Origin: Eubacteriales Family XIII. Incertae Sedis bacterium
GTDB lineage: Bacteria > Bacillota > Clostridia > Peptostreptococcales > Anaerovoracaceae
Assembly (NCBI GenBank): GCA_031281765.1
Contig: JAITEX010000066.1
Location: forward strand, 1-9,143
DNA: 9,143 nt
Reading direction: 5' to 3'
Both the position numbers and the translations under genes were made by a program. Below are positions 1-7,059 of the stretch, one piece after another. Every line of letters begins with the position of its first letter. Position 1 is the stretch's first letter. The notes below the pieces were generated by a model that saw only the letters and a program-made list of their open reading frames with translations, ran no database searches and was not told the DNA's origin.

Positions 1-123
1 TACGGCGGCAGCGTCAAGCCCGCGAACGCGGCCGAACTGCTCGCAAAGGAGAACATCGACGGCGCCTTAGTCGGCGGCGCGAGCCTGTCGCCCACGGATT
101 TCGCGGCGATAGCCACTTCTTGA
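1..123 (+). CDS. tpiA: Triosephosphate isomerase, C-terminal 40 residues (5' end outside window)
   Basis: Frame 1 is open from the first base to the TGA at 121-123. It reads YGGSVKPANAAELL, then DGALVGGASL. These are the phosphate-binding YGGSV loop and the GALVGGASL segment near the C-terminus of every TIM barrel. The enzyme interconverts dihydroxyacetone phosphate and glyceraldehyde-3-phosphate in cytoplasmic glycolysis. Only the last 40 residues are in the window; the catalytic Lys, His and Glu lie upstream. The protein ends soon after the last helix, as is normal. In many Gram-positive genomes tpiA lies in a glycolytic operon that ends near secG; here secG follows after about 170 bp. The identification is firm even though the piece is short. 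Confidence 0.93.
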   Translation, partial: YGGSVKPANAAELLAKENIDGALVGGASLSPTDFAAIATS

Positions 124-210
124 AGTTCGTTAAAACTTGTTGAAGCTCATTAAAACTTGTTAAAGCTCGCTAAAGCTCGCTAAGACTTGTTATAACTCGC
201 TCAAAGTGTG
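121..210. repeat. Nine tandem 10-bp units directly after tpiA
   Basis: Starting with the tpiA stop codon, the sequence falls into consecutive 10-bp units with consensus TAAARCTYGY. Units 2 and 4 are identical (TAAAACTTGT), as are units 5 and 6 (TAAAGCTCGC). The first seven units differ from one another only by transitions. Unit 8 has one transversion, and unit 9 (TCAAAGTGTG) is degenerate. There is no ORF through the tract and no inverted repeat able to form a terminator hairpin. Short A-runs recur every 10 bp, close to the DNA helical repeat, so the tract may be intrinsically curved. Function is unknown. Confidence 0.85.
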
Positions 211-231
211 CATTTTTCATAGCAAAAAAAT

Positions 232-261
232 TTGCGCGATGGAGCGGAAACATGGTATGAT
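232..261 (+). promoter_or_regulatory. Probable sigma-70-type promoter of secG (extended -10)
   Basis: The -10 hexamer TATGAT (256-261) is preceded by TG-N, making an extended -10. A weak -35, TTGCGC (232-237), lies 18 bp upstream. An A7 run (224-230) and the phased A-runs of the decamer repeat lie just upstream and could act as an UP-like or bent region. Transcription would start near 268, about 25 nt before the secG start codon. Confidence 0.55.
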
Positions 262-292
262 AGAACGTACTTTTTGATAGGAGGTAATAACG

Positions 293-535
293 GTGGATTT
301 AGCAATTAAAATAATACTTTTGATAGCGAGCGTGGTACTGATAGCGAGCGTGCTTCTGCAGCAGAGCAACAGCGCCGGGCTTTCGGGCGCCATCGGCGGC
401 GGCGCGGAACAGCTCTTCGGCAAGAAGAAGGGGCGCGGATACGAAGCCATCCTGAAGAAAATCACGCTGATCGGCGCGATAGTGTTTGTCCTGTGCTCGG
501 TCGTAATCGTTGCGAGGGAAAGCGGCAGCTTCTAA
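293..535 (+). CDS. secG: Preprotein translocase subunit SecG
   Basis: This 80-residue protein has SecG architecture: a first membrane helix (about residues 5-22), the LLQQSNSAGL loop with a Gly-rich GAIGGGAEQLFG segment (about 22-43), a short basic stretch KKKGRG, and a second membrane helix (about 54-73). SecG binds the SecYE channel in the inner membrane and stimulates SecA-driven export. The GTG start at 293 follows a strong AGGAGG (279-284) with 8-nt spacing, which fixes the start. Residues about 10-21 contain a six-residue tandem duplication, LIASVV then LIASVL, encoded by two 18-bp units that share a perfect 14-bp core (321-334 and 339-352). The length is normal for SecG. It has its own upstream promoter and a possible terminator downstream, so it may be transcribed alone. 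Confidence 0.93.
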   Translation: MDLAIKIILLIASVVLIASVLLQQSNSAGLSGAIGGGAEQLFGKKKGRGYEAILKKITLIGAIVFVLCSVVIVARESGSF

Positions 536-566
536 TAGCTAGCGCGGGCACGTTTTTGCGGAATAT

Positions 567-604
567 AAGGGTCGGTCTGCGCGCATGCTTAGTCGACCTT
601 TTGT
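567..604 (+). terminator. Possible intrinsic terminator after secG
   Basis: An imperfect 10-bp stem can form between 567-576 and 592-601. Its core is GGTCG with CGACC, extended by A-T and G-U pairs. The loop is 15 nt, and a short T-run (TTTT then GTT) overlaps and follows the 3' arm. The long loop and interrupted T-run make it a weak terminator at best. It lies between secG and the oadG-like gene, where an operon boundary is plausible. Confidence 0.4.
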
Positions 605-627
605 TATATCAGTATGTACATTAAAAT
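599..627 (+). promoter_or_regulatory. Weak candidate promoter for oadG-oadB
   Basis: A -10-like TAAAAT at 622-627 (5 of 6 to consensus) lies 17 bp after TTTTGT (599-604), a poor -35. The spacing to the RBS at 639-643 is reasonable. It overlaps the T-run of the putative secG terminator. Support is limited to the -10 match. Confidence 0.3.
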
Positions 628-648
628 TGAAACGAAAGGGAGGGAATG

Positions 649-810
649 ATGGATTTCGGTTCGGCGACGCTTTCCGCATTGTTCGTAATGCTGATAGTCT
701 TCACAGTGCTTGTCCTCTTGTGGGTGGCGGTGAGGATATTTTCCGCTATCATACTCGGTTTTGAAAAACGCGGCTCTGCGAAACGGGCGGCGGGAAACGG
801 AGGTAAGTAA
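649..810 (+). CDS. Very short OadG-like gamma/delta subunit of Na+-pumping decarboxylase
   Basis: This small gene encodes 53 residues (54 if the ATG at 646 is used). GGAGG at 639-643 leaves 5 nt to the ATG at 649 and only 2 nt to the ATG at 646, so the second ATG is preferred. The product is a single N-terminal membrane helix (about residues 8-37, rich in V, L and I) followed by LGFEKR and a short, basic, Gly-ending tail. A single-TM peptide encoded 3 bp upstream of oadB matches OadG/MmdD, which tethers the carboxyltransferase to the membrane beta subunit. Klebsiella OadG is about 83 residues. This one lacks the Pro/Ala-rich linker and the His-containing metal-binding tail. The identification rests on topology and neighbour rather than a diagnostic motif. 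Confidence 0.72.
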   Translation: MDFGSATLSALFVMLIVFTVLVLLWVAVRIFSAIILGFEKRGSAKRAAGNGGK

Positions 811-813
811 GAG

Positions 814-2022
814 ATGTTTGGTGATGCGCTTACAGAATTACTGAAAACCTCAGGCTTTGCGACGATGACGTGGCAGAGCGCGGTGATGATACTGATTTCC
901 ATTGTACTGCTCTATCTCGCTATACACAAAAAATACGAACCCCTGCTGCTCGTACCCATCGCTTTCGGCGTCCTTCTGACGAACATGCCGATGGGCGAGT
1001 TGATTCATATGGACTTTTTCAAGGGAGAGCATATCGAACTCGCAAATGTCCTGCATGGCATGGACCTGGAAGAAGGCGCGCCCATCGGCGGGCTCTTCGA
1101 CATCCTCTATCTCGGCGTGAAGCTCGGCGTCTATCCCTGCCTCATCTTTATGGGCGTCGGCGCGATGACGGACTTCGGGCCGTTGATTGCGCGGCCGAGT
1201 TCCCTGATCATGGGGGCGGGCGCGCAGTTCGGCATAGCGACGGCCTTCCTTATCGCTATTTCCCTTGGGTTTACGCCTGACGAGGCGAGCTCCATCGGCA
1301 TCATCGGGGGAGCGGACGGCCCGACGGCCATCTTCCTCACCTCCAGGATGGCGCCGCACCTGCTCGCGCCGATAGCCATCGCGGCCTATTCCTATATGGC
1401 GCTGATACCGCTTATCCAGCCACCCATCATGAAGCTTATGACAACGAAGAAGGAACGCGTCATTGAGATGAAACAGCTCCGGCCCGTGTCGCAGCTTGAA
1501 AAGATATGCTTTGCCGTCATCGTGACGCTGCTCTGCATTCTGCTGCTGCCGTCCGTTTCCAGCCTTATCGGTATGCTGATGCTCGGGAATATCTTCCGCG
1601 AGTGCGGCGTGGTCGCGCGGCTTTCGGACACGGTGCAGAACGCGCTCATAAACATCGTAACGATATTCCTCGGCTTGACGGTCGGGGCGACGGCAATCGG
1701 CGAGAACTTCCTCGCGCCGCAGACGATAAAAATCATCGTGCTCGGCCTCGTCGCTTTCATGTTCAGCACGGTGGGCGGGCTTATTATCGGCAAGGTTATG
1801 TGCGTGCTGTCCGGCGGCAAAATCAACCCGCTTATCGGTTCGGCCGGCGTGTCGGCGGTGCCGATGGCCGCGCGCGTATCGCAGGTGGTGGGGCAGAAGG
1901 CGAACCCGCGCAATTATCTGCTGATGCACGCGATGGGGCCGAATGTGGCGGGTGTCATCGGCTCGGCCGTAGCGGCCGGTACGCTGATGTCCCTCGGTGC
2001 GACCCTCTTCGCGAGTTTCTGA
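814..2022 (+). CDS. oadB: Na+-translocating decarboxylase beta subunit (OadB/MmdB/GcdB family)
   Basis: This 402-residue polytopic membrane protein couples decarboxylation of a biotin-bound carboxyl group to Na+ export. The substrate is oxaloacetate, methylmalonyl-CoA or glutaconyl-CoA, depending on the alpha subunit. The diagnostic GGADGPTAIF is at about 165-174, and NPLIGSAGVSAVPMAARVSQ at about 338-357. Residues shown to matter in Klebsiella OadB (D203, Y229, N373, G377, S382, R389) all appear at a constant offset of 35: D168, Y194, N338, G342, S347, R354. The pump core therefore looks intact. The length lies between GcdB/MmdB (about 375) and OadB (about 433). GGAGG (799-803) inside the oadG end lies 10 nt before the ATG, and the 3-bp gap implies co-transcription. 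No carboxyltransferase or biotin-carrier gene is in the window, so the substrate cannot be assigned. Confidence 0.93.
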   Translation: MFGDALTELLKTSGFATMTWQSAVMILISIVLLYLAIHKKYEPLLLVPIAFGVLLTNMPMGELIHMDFFKGEHIELANVLHGMDLEEGAPIGGLFDILYLGVKLGVYPCLIFMGVGAMTDFGPLIARPSSLIMGAGAQFGIATAFLIAISLGFTPDEASSIGIIGGADGPTAIFLTSRMAPHLLAPIAIAAYSYMALIPLIQPPIMKLMTTKKERVIEMKQLRPVSQLEKICFAVIVTLLCILLLPSVSSLIGMLMLGNIFRECGVVARLSDTVQNALINIVTIFLGLTVGATAIGENFLAPQTIKIIVLGLVAFMFSTVGGLIIGKVMCVLSGGKINPLIGSAGVSAVPMAARVSQVVGQKANPRNYLLMHAMGPNVAGVIGSAVAAGTLMSLGATLFASF

Positions 2023-2088
2023 TAGCGCAGGCAAAACGGCCGTATATATTATGCGAGACTCTATTATAGGAAAACAGGCGAGAGGATT

Positions 2089-3453
2089 ATGAAGATTGCG
2101 ATAGCCGGCGCGGGGAAGCTCGGAGTAAAGATAGCGGAAATGTTGACGGGCGGGGACCATTCCGTCACGGTCATAGATAAGAGCGAGGAGATCATCAACC
2201 GGTATATCGCGCCGCTTGACGTGATGAGCGTGGTCGGAAACGCGAAGGAAATCACGCTGCTGAACGAAATAGGGATAGCGGGCTATGATTTTCTCATTGC
2301 CACGACGGACCGGGACGAGAAGAATATCGTCATTTCGTCCATCGCGAAGAAGCTCGGTGTCCCTGCGGTGGTCGCGCGTATACGCGACCCCGAGCATATG
2401 GATCAAATCGAGTTTCTCATGGAGCTGTTCGGCATCGATTCGGTGGTCAATCCCGACCTTTCCGTCGCGGAGGAGATAAACAAGTATTTAGTCGAAAAAT
2501 ATACGCTGAGCAACGGCGTGTTTTATGCGGGTACGGCGACGATGCTCGAATTCGTCGTTTCAAAGATACCGAAGCTTATCGGCATGACGACGGAGGAAGC
2601 GGAACGCGAGCTGGAGAATGTGCGGGTGGCCGCTATATCGAAGAACGGCAAGATACATATCCCCGGCTCCGGCGAGGATATCACGGTGGATGAAGACGAC
2701 TACCTCTATATCGTCGGCGCGCGGGACCATATCGAAAAGTTCGCGAAGAAGGTCGTGGAGCGCGGCAAGTATACGGATATACAGCGCGTCATGATAGCGG
2801 GCGGCGGCAAGTCCGGCTTCTATCTCGCGAAACTCCTTGAAAAATTCGGCGCGTCCGTGAAAATCATCGATTCCGATAAGGCGCGCTGCCAGTACCTCTC
2901 CACGCATTTGAGCGACGCGCTCGTGCTGCACGGCGACGCGACGGACGCAAATTTCCTGCATGAGGAAAATTTCGAGGACATGGACGCCTTTATCAGCACG
3001 ACGGGGTTTGACGAGGAAAACCTGCTGCTCGCCCTGATGGCAAAACAGGCCGGCATTGAGGACGTCATAGCGAAAATCAGCCGCGACAGTTTCGGGGATA
3101 TGATAGAGAGCGTCGGTATCGATATGGCCCTGAACCCCGTCGATATTGAAGCGAGCCATATCCACCGCCTGATTCAAGGGAACAAAATCATCACCTCGCA
3201 GATACTGCAGGGGCAGGCGGAGATGATTCAAATAGTCGTGGATGACCGCATGGTCCTGAATGACAAGACGGTGGAACAGCTGCGGCTTCCCGAGGGGATA
3301 CAGATCGCCGCTATCCAGCGCGGGCTCGAGGTGATAATCCCGGACCCCGAAACCGTCATCACCGCGGGGGACAGGGTCATCATCCTGAGCCAGTTTTCGG
3401 ATGCCTTCGACCTCGAGAAATTGCTCAAAACGAAAAAGGGTTTCTTCGGGTAA
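2089..3453 (+). CDS. trkA: Trk K+ transport peripheral subunit TrkA (two RCK modules)
   Basis: This 454-residue cytoplasmic protein is close to E. coli TrkA (458) and has the same duplicated layout. RCK-N domain 1 has the Rossmann loop GAGKLG (7-12) with the acidic D30 ending beta-2. A TrkA-C domain follows (about 140-220), then RCK-N domain 2 with GGGKSG (238-243) and D261, and a second TrkA-C domain (about 365-450). TrkA binds NAD(H) or nucleotides, forms a ring on the TrkH dimer and gates K+ uptake. The ATG at 2089 has AGAGG 3 nt upstream, which is a tight spacing. The 66-bp gap after oadB holds only AT-rich TATATT (2045-2050) and TATTAT (2062-2067) -10-like strings without a good -35. trkA may therefore be read from the oad promoter or from a weak one of its own. 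Confidence 0.95.
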   Translation: MKIAIAGAGKLGVKIAEMLTGGDHSVTVIDKSEEIINRYIAPLDVMSVVGNAKEITLLNEIGIAGYDFLIATTDRDEKNIVISSIAKKLGVPAVVARIRDPEHMDQIEFLMELFGIDSVVNPDLSVAEEINKYLVEKYTLSNGVFYAGTATMLEFVVSKIPKLIGMTTEEAERELENVRVAAISKNGKIHIPGSGEDITVDEDDYLYIVGARDHIEKFAKKVVERGKYTDIQRVMIAGGGKSGFYLAKLLEKFGASVKIIDSDKARCQYLSTHLSDALVLHGDATDANFLHEENFEDMDAFISTTGFDEENLLLALMAKQAGIEDVIAKISRDSFGDMIESVGIDMALNPVDIEASHIHRLIQGNKIITSQILQGQAEMIQIVVDDRMVLNDKTVEQLRLPEGIQIAAIQRGLEVIIPDPETVITAGDRVIILSQFSDAFDLEKLLKTKKGFFG

Positions 3454-3455
3454 TC

Positions 3456-4919
3456 ATGAATATCAATCCCATTCTTATACGGAAGCTTACGGGGCTTGTC
3501 AGCCTGATCGTCGGCGTGGCGCTGCTGCCGAGCGCGATCTGTGCGCTTATCTACGGCGAACTGCATATGGTGAAGATATTCCTGCTGATTTTCGCGGCGC
3601 TCGCGGCGCTCGGCCTCGCTCTGTTCCTCCCCGTGCGCCGGTCGACCCATCAAATCCGGACCAGGGACGCCTTCTTTATCGTTACGATGTGCTGGATAAC
3701 GGCATCGTTGGCCGCGGCGGCGCCGTACTGCGTCAGCGGCGTGCTCCCGAACTATGCCGATGCGTTTTTCGAAGCGGTTTCAAACATCACGACGACGGGC
3801 GCGAACCTTATCGCTTCGCCCGAAACGATACCGAAGAGCCTGCTGTTCTGGCGCTCGCTCATCAGCTGGATCGGCGGTATGGGGATCCTGCTCTTTGTGA
3901 TTTCCGTGCTTCCCGCCCTCGGCATCGGAACCGCGAACCTCGCAAACGCGGAGACGGGCGGTTCGAGTATCGAAAAATACAAGCTGCGTTTGTCGGAGAA
4001 CGCCAAATACGTCTATATGCTCTATATCTCGCTGAGCGCCGCCGAATTTCTGCTGCTGCTGGCGGGCCGCATGAACCCCTTCGACGCGCTGCTGAATACC
4101 TTCAGCAGTATCAGCAATTGCGGCCTTTCGAATTACACGGAGGGCATATCCTATTTCAACAGCGTCTATATAGAGATAATAATAGCGATATTCTGCATCC
4201 TCGGCGCGACGAATTTCAGCACGTTGCAGCTCCTGCCGAGGCGAAAAGCGCGCGTGTTCCTGCGCGAGCCCGAGATACGGGCCTACGGTTTTATCATTGC
4301 ATTCGCGCTCGTCGTTATTACGCCGGTATTGCTGTTTGCGAGGACCTACGGCTCATTTGCCGATACGGTGCGAAACAGCTTCCTGCAGATAATCTCCTTT
4401 GTGACGACGGCCGGATATTCGGTAATAAACTATAATGAATGGCCGGTGTTCTGCAAGATGCTGCTCTTCTTCGTCCTGTTTATCGGCGGGTGCTCGGCCT
4501 CGACGGCGGGGGGCATCAAAGTCTCGCGTTTTCTCGTAATGCTGATGCTCATACGACGCAATCTGTACAAGCGGCTCCATCCGAACGCTGTCTATGCCGT
4601 GAAGATTGGTGAGCGGGCCATACCCGCGGACAAGGTTTCGAATATCACCGTCTTCGTAATCGTCTACGGGGTCATTTTCTGCGCGGGCAGCATACTGCTG
4701 TCGCTTGACGGCCAGGATATGGAGACGACGACCGGCTCCGTTATCGCGGCGCTCTCGAATACGGGCCTCGGCTTCGGCGCCGCCGGTTACGGCTCTACCT
4801 TTGAAGTGTTCTCCGTCTGGGGACGGTCGCTTTTGTCCGTGCTGATGCTGCTCGGCCGGCTCGAACTGTTTGCGTTTTTGATTCTGTTCACCCCTTCGTT
4901 CTGGCGCGGGAACCGGTAA
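3456..4919 (+). CDS. trkH: K+ uptake channel subunit TrkH (Trk/Ktr/HKT family)
   Basis: This 487-residue inner-membrane protein has four M-P-M repeats. The four selectivity-filter loops are visible: ITTTG (111-115), SNCGL (220-224), VTTAG (316-320) and SNTGLG (434-439), each with the essential glycine. The gating-loop region GGCSASTAGGIK (344-355) is typical, although GGSAGST is more usual. TrkH takes up K+ using the ion or voltage gradient and is controlled by TrkA. The ATG lies 2 nt after the trkA stop and no clear Shine-Dalgarno is present apart from an A/G-rich stretch near 3430-3439. Translational coupling to trkA is therefore likely, which suits a stoichiometric complex. The C-terminus, LLGRLELFAFLILF followed by a short basic tail, is the normal family ending. 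The next gene starts after 159 bp, behind its own promoter. Confidence 0.95.
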   Translation: MNINPILIRKLTGLVSLIVGVALLPSAICALIYGELHMVKIFLLIFAALAALGLALFLPVRRSTHQIRTRDAFFIVTMCWITASLAAAAPYCVSGVLPNYADAFFEAVSNITTTGANLIASPETIPKSLLFWRSLISWIGGMGILLFVISVLPALGIGTANLANAETGGSSIEKYKLRLSENAKYVYMLYISLSAAEFLLLLAGRMNPFDALLNTFSSISNCGLSNYTEGISYFNSVYIEIIIAIFCILGATNFSTLQLLPRRKARVFLREPEIRAYGFIIAFALVVITPVLLFARTYGSFADTVRNSFLQIISFVTTAGYSVINYNEWPVFCKMLLFFVLFIGGCSASTAGGIKVSRFLVMLMLIRRNLYKRLHPNAVYAVKIGERAIPADKVSNITVFVIVYGVIFCAGSILLSLDGQDMETTTGSVIAALSNTGLGFGAAGYGSTFEVFSVWGRSLLSVLMLLGRLELFAFLILFTPSFWRGNR

Positions 4920-4961
4920 GCGGCGAAGCCGGGCGGGAAATCCGCGGCGCAGACGCATTCC

Positions 4962-5003
4962 TATCTGTCCAAAAAATTTTCATAAAATTCCCCAATACAG
5001 ATA
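4962..5003. promoter_or_regulatory. Nested inverted repeats abutting the yraN promoter
   Basis: The outer arms TATCTGT (4962-4968) and ACAGATA (4997-5003) are perfect inverted repeats. They enclose a second one, AATTTT-CAT-AAAATT (4975-4989). The right outer arm ends at the base before the -35 hexamer TTGACA. This arrangement suits an operator, or a weak AT-rich terminator for trkH. There is no T-run after the stem. Confidence 0.4.
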
Positions 5004-5032
5004 TTGACATTCACCGGATTTAGTGATACCAT
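5004..5032 (+). promoter_or_regulatory. Promoter of the yraN-comM-dprA block
   Basis: A perfect -35 TTGACA (5004-5009) lies 17 bp before the -10 TACCAT (5027-5032). The -10 is preceded by TG-N, making an extended -10. Transcription would start about 40 nt before the yraN ATG, near 5039. This is one of the three best promoter matches in the window. Confidence 0.7.
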
Positions 5033-5078
5033 AAAATTCCGTTATCGTATTTTTGTTCAAATACGGAGAGGAATTGCT

Positions 5079-5468
5079 ATGAGCAGGGACCCACTGAACA
5101 ATAAGGAGCTCGGAGCGCTCGGAGAAGAGAAGGCCGCCGCCTATCTGAAGGCGGAGGGCTATGATATTCTGTTTCGGAATTATTCGTGCCGCAGCGGCGA
5201 AATAGACATTATCGCGCATCCGAGGGGAAAGAATGTAATTTGCTTTACCGAGGTCAAGACGCGCACGAGCCGCGATTTCGGCAGGCCGGCGGAAGCTGTT
5301 TCCCTCGTAAAGCAGAAGCATATCCGCAGGGCGGCAACCTATATTCTGCTGCGCGAATGGGAGAATCTCGGCGCTGACGCCGGTACGGATTTCCGGTTTG
5401 ACGTGGTAGAGGTGGATTTTGCAGGGGAGAAGCCGCGCGTCCACCATATCCCCGCGGCGTTTTCGTGA
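5079..5468 (+). CDS. yraN: YraN family (UPF0102) nuclease-fold protein
   Basis: This 129-residue soluble protein matches the usual size of the family (about 120-130). An N-terminal helix, LGEEKAAAYLKAEGYDIL, leads into the family core: RNYSCRSGEIDII (about 33-45), then ICFTEVKTR (about 54-62). Together these give the E16, E41-x-D43 and E58-x-K60 pattern of a PD-(D/E)XK-like nuclease fold, as in Holliday-junction resolvases. EAVSLVKQKHIRRAA (about 72-86) follows. Its biochemical activity is not well established, but the family is very often encoded beside comM and dprA, as here, which suggests a role in DNA recombination or processing. The ATG at 5079 has GGAGAGG (5065-5071) 7 nt upstream. Longer in-frame starts upstream would overlap the promoter. 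Its TGA overlaps the comM start by one base. Confidence 0.9.
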   Translation: MSRDPLNNKELGALGEEKAAAYLKAEGYDILFRNYSCRSGEIDIIAHPRGKNVICFTEVKTRTSRDFGRPAEAVSLVKQKHIRRAATYILLREWENLGADAGTDFRFDVVEVDFAGEKPRVHHIPAAFS

Positions 5469-7009
5469 TGATGTCTTCGGTTTTGACCGCCTCGCTGTGC
5501 GGTCTCGATGCGGAGATAGTGCGCGTCGAAACGGATCTCGCGCAAGGCCTGCCGTATTTTGCCTTGGTGGGGTTGCCGACCATGATGGTCAAGGAGTCGA
5601 AGGAGCGCGTCCGGTCCGCGATAAGCAACGCGGGCTATGATTTCCCCATGCGGCGCATCACCCTGAACCTGTCTCCGGCCGATACGCGCAAGGACGGCAG
5701 CCACTTTGATTTGCCGATGGCCGTATCGATACTCGCGGCCGAGGACCTCGTGGACCTTGACGGTTACGAGGACGCGGCATTTTTCGGCGAACTGTCGCTT
5801 GACGGAAGCCTGCAGCGTTCCGAAATAGGCGCGGCCCTCGTGCTCGGGTTGAAAGAAAAGGGCATCCGGAAGATATTCCTGCCCGAGGAGAACGTGCCGG
5901 AGCTTTCGCTCGTGGACGGCGTTGAATTCTACGGGGCGCGTGGTCTGCGGTCCGTGGCCGACCACCTGAACGGGTACAACCATATAGAGCCGCGCGTCTA
6001 TGAGGGCGCGTACAGCCTCGCCCTGAGCGAACCGGATATGACGAACGGGGATTTTTCGGAGGTAAAGGGACAGGAGCGCGCGAAGCGCGCCCTGCAGATA
6101 TGCGCAGCCGGCGGCCACGACCTGGCGATGACGGGTCCGCCGGGCGCGGGCAAGAGCATGCTCGCTTCACGTATCGTCTCGATACTGCCACCGCTGACGA
6201 AGGCCGAGGCCCTCGAGGTCACGAAGATATACAATATCGCCGGAAACCTGCGCGATAAAAACAGGCTCATACAGACGCGGCCCTATCGGGCGCCTCACCA
6301 TTCCATATCGTACGCCGCGCTGATTGGCGGCGGTTGCGTGCCGATGCCGGGCGAACTGTCTTTAGCGCACCGCGGCGTGCTCTTCCTCGACGAACTGCCC
6401 GAGTTCGAGCGGCGCACCCTCGATATGATGCGGCAACCGATGGAGGACGGATATATAGATTTGTCGCGCGTCGGCTACCGGAATACCTACCCCTGCGACT
6501 TCATCTTTATCGCGGCTATGAACCCCTGTCCCTGCGGGTATCACGGGGATCCCGAGCATGAATGCCGCTGCCCCGAAAGTACGCGGCGCCGGTATATCGG
6601 CAAGGTCTCCGGTCCGCTGCTCGACCGGATAGACCTGCATCTCGATATTCAGCGCGTGCGTTACAGCGAGCTTTCCGGCGCAGGGCGCGCGGTCAGTTCG
6701 GCGGAGCTGTATGAGGGAGTAATGAAAGCCCGCGAGATGCAGAGGATCGGCAACGGAGAGCGGGACGGCAGGACCGTGCTGAACGGGGACGCCGGCGTGG
6801 AACCGTCGGAAGAACGGCTTGCGATGGATGCGGGCGCCGAAGAAGCGCTGCGCCGGGCGCACCTCGTGTTCGGCATCAGCGCGCGCCGCAGCGCGAAGAT
6901 GAAGCGCGTGGCGCGGACGATTGCCGATATAGAAGGAAGCGGGGCGATTCGCGCGGAGCATATGGCGGAAGCCCTCAGTTACCGGCAAAAGGAAGAGGCG
7001 GAGCTGTGA
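5468..7009 (+). CDS. comM: ComM/YifB family AAA+ ATPase (Mg-chelatase-like)
   Basis: With the ATG at 5468 the protein has 513 residues; E. coli YifB has 506. Residues 1-170 form the Lon-protease-like ChlI domain (GLPYFALVGLP, ITLNLSPADTRKDGSHFDLP). A central Mg-chelatase AAA+ domain follows, with Walker A GPPGAGKS (223-230), Walker B VLFLDE (304-309), MNPCPCG then CRC (cysteines 354, 356, 366, 368) and GPLLDRID (382-389). The Mg_chelatase_C domain (about 410-510) includes RTIADIEG. In Vibrio and Haemophilus ComM is a hexameric helicase that extends heteroduplex DNA during natural transformation. The start is ambiguous among GTG 5465, ATG 5468 and ATG 5471. No Shine-Dalgarno is visible, and the TGATG overlap with the yraN stop favours coupled initiation at 5468. 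Confidence 0.94.
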   Translation: MMSSVLTASLCGLDAEIVRVETDLAQGLPYFALVGLPTMMVKESKERVRSAISNAGYDFPMRRITLNLSPADTRKDGSHFDLPMAVSILAAEDLVDLDGYEDAAFFGELSLDGSLQRSEIGAALVLGLKEKGIRKIFLPEENVPELSLVDGVEFYGARGLRSVADHLNGYNHIEPRVYEGAYSLALSEPDMTNGDFSEVKGQERAKRALQICAAGGHDLAMTGPPGAGKSMLASRIVSILPPLTKAEALEVTKIYNIAGNLRDKNRLIQTRPYRAPHHSISYAALIGGGCVPMPGELSLAHRGVLFLDELPEFERRTLDMMRQPMEDGYIDLSRVGYRNTYPCDFIFIAAMNPCPCGYHGDPEHECRCPESTRRRYIGKVSGPLLDRIDLHLDIQRVRYSELSGAGRAVSSAELYEGVMKAREMQRIGNGERDGRTVLNGDAGVEPSEERLAMDAGAEEALRRAHLVFGISARRSAKMKRVARTIADIEGSGAIRAEHMAEALSYRQKEEAEL

Positions 7010-7059
7010 GGAATGGATCGGCGCGGCGTTGAAATGCCGGGAAGGAGCATAGGGAGCGG

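Noticed and set aside
121..210. CRISPR-like array
   Set aside because: The units are directly adjacent 10-mers with no spacers and no cas genes nearby.
2023..2088. Promoter between oadB and trkA
   Set aside because: -10-like TATATT and TATTAT are present but neither has a credible -35 at 16-18 bp, so it was not listed as a feature.
850..2406. 518-codon open frame on the minus strand opposite oadB and the trkA start
   Set aside because: It is a mirror of the real + strand genes in GC-rich codon usage. Its product is an arginine/histidine-rich string with no domain, and oadB and trkA are unambiguous.
3401..4435. 344-codon + strand frame overlapping trkA and trkH
   Set aside because: It is arginine-rich and low in recognisable structure, and lies wholly inside trkH, whose four filter loops are intact in the other frame.
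4920..4980. Intrinsic terminator for trkH
   Set aside because: Small GC pairings such as CGGC-GAA-GCCG and CCGCGG are not followed by a T-run. The AT-rich stem further on lacks one too.
5339..6118. 259-codon minus-strand frame opposite yraN/comM
   Set aside because: It is a shadow of yraN and comM, with no RBS, no motif and no independent promoter.
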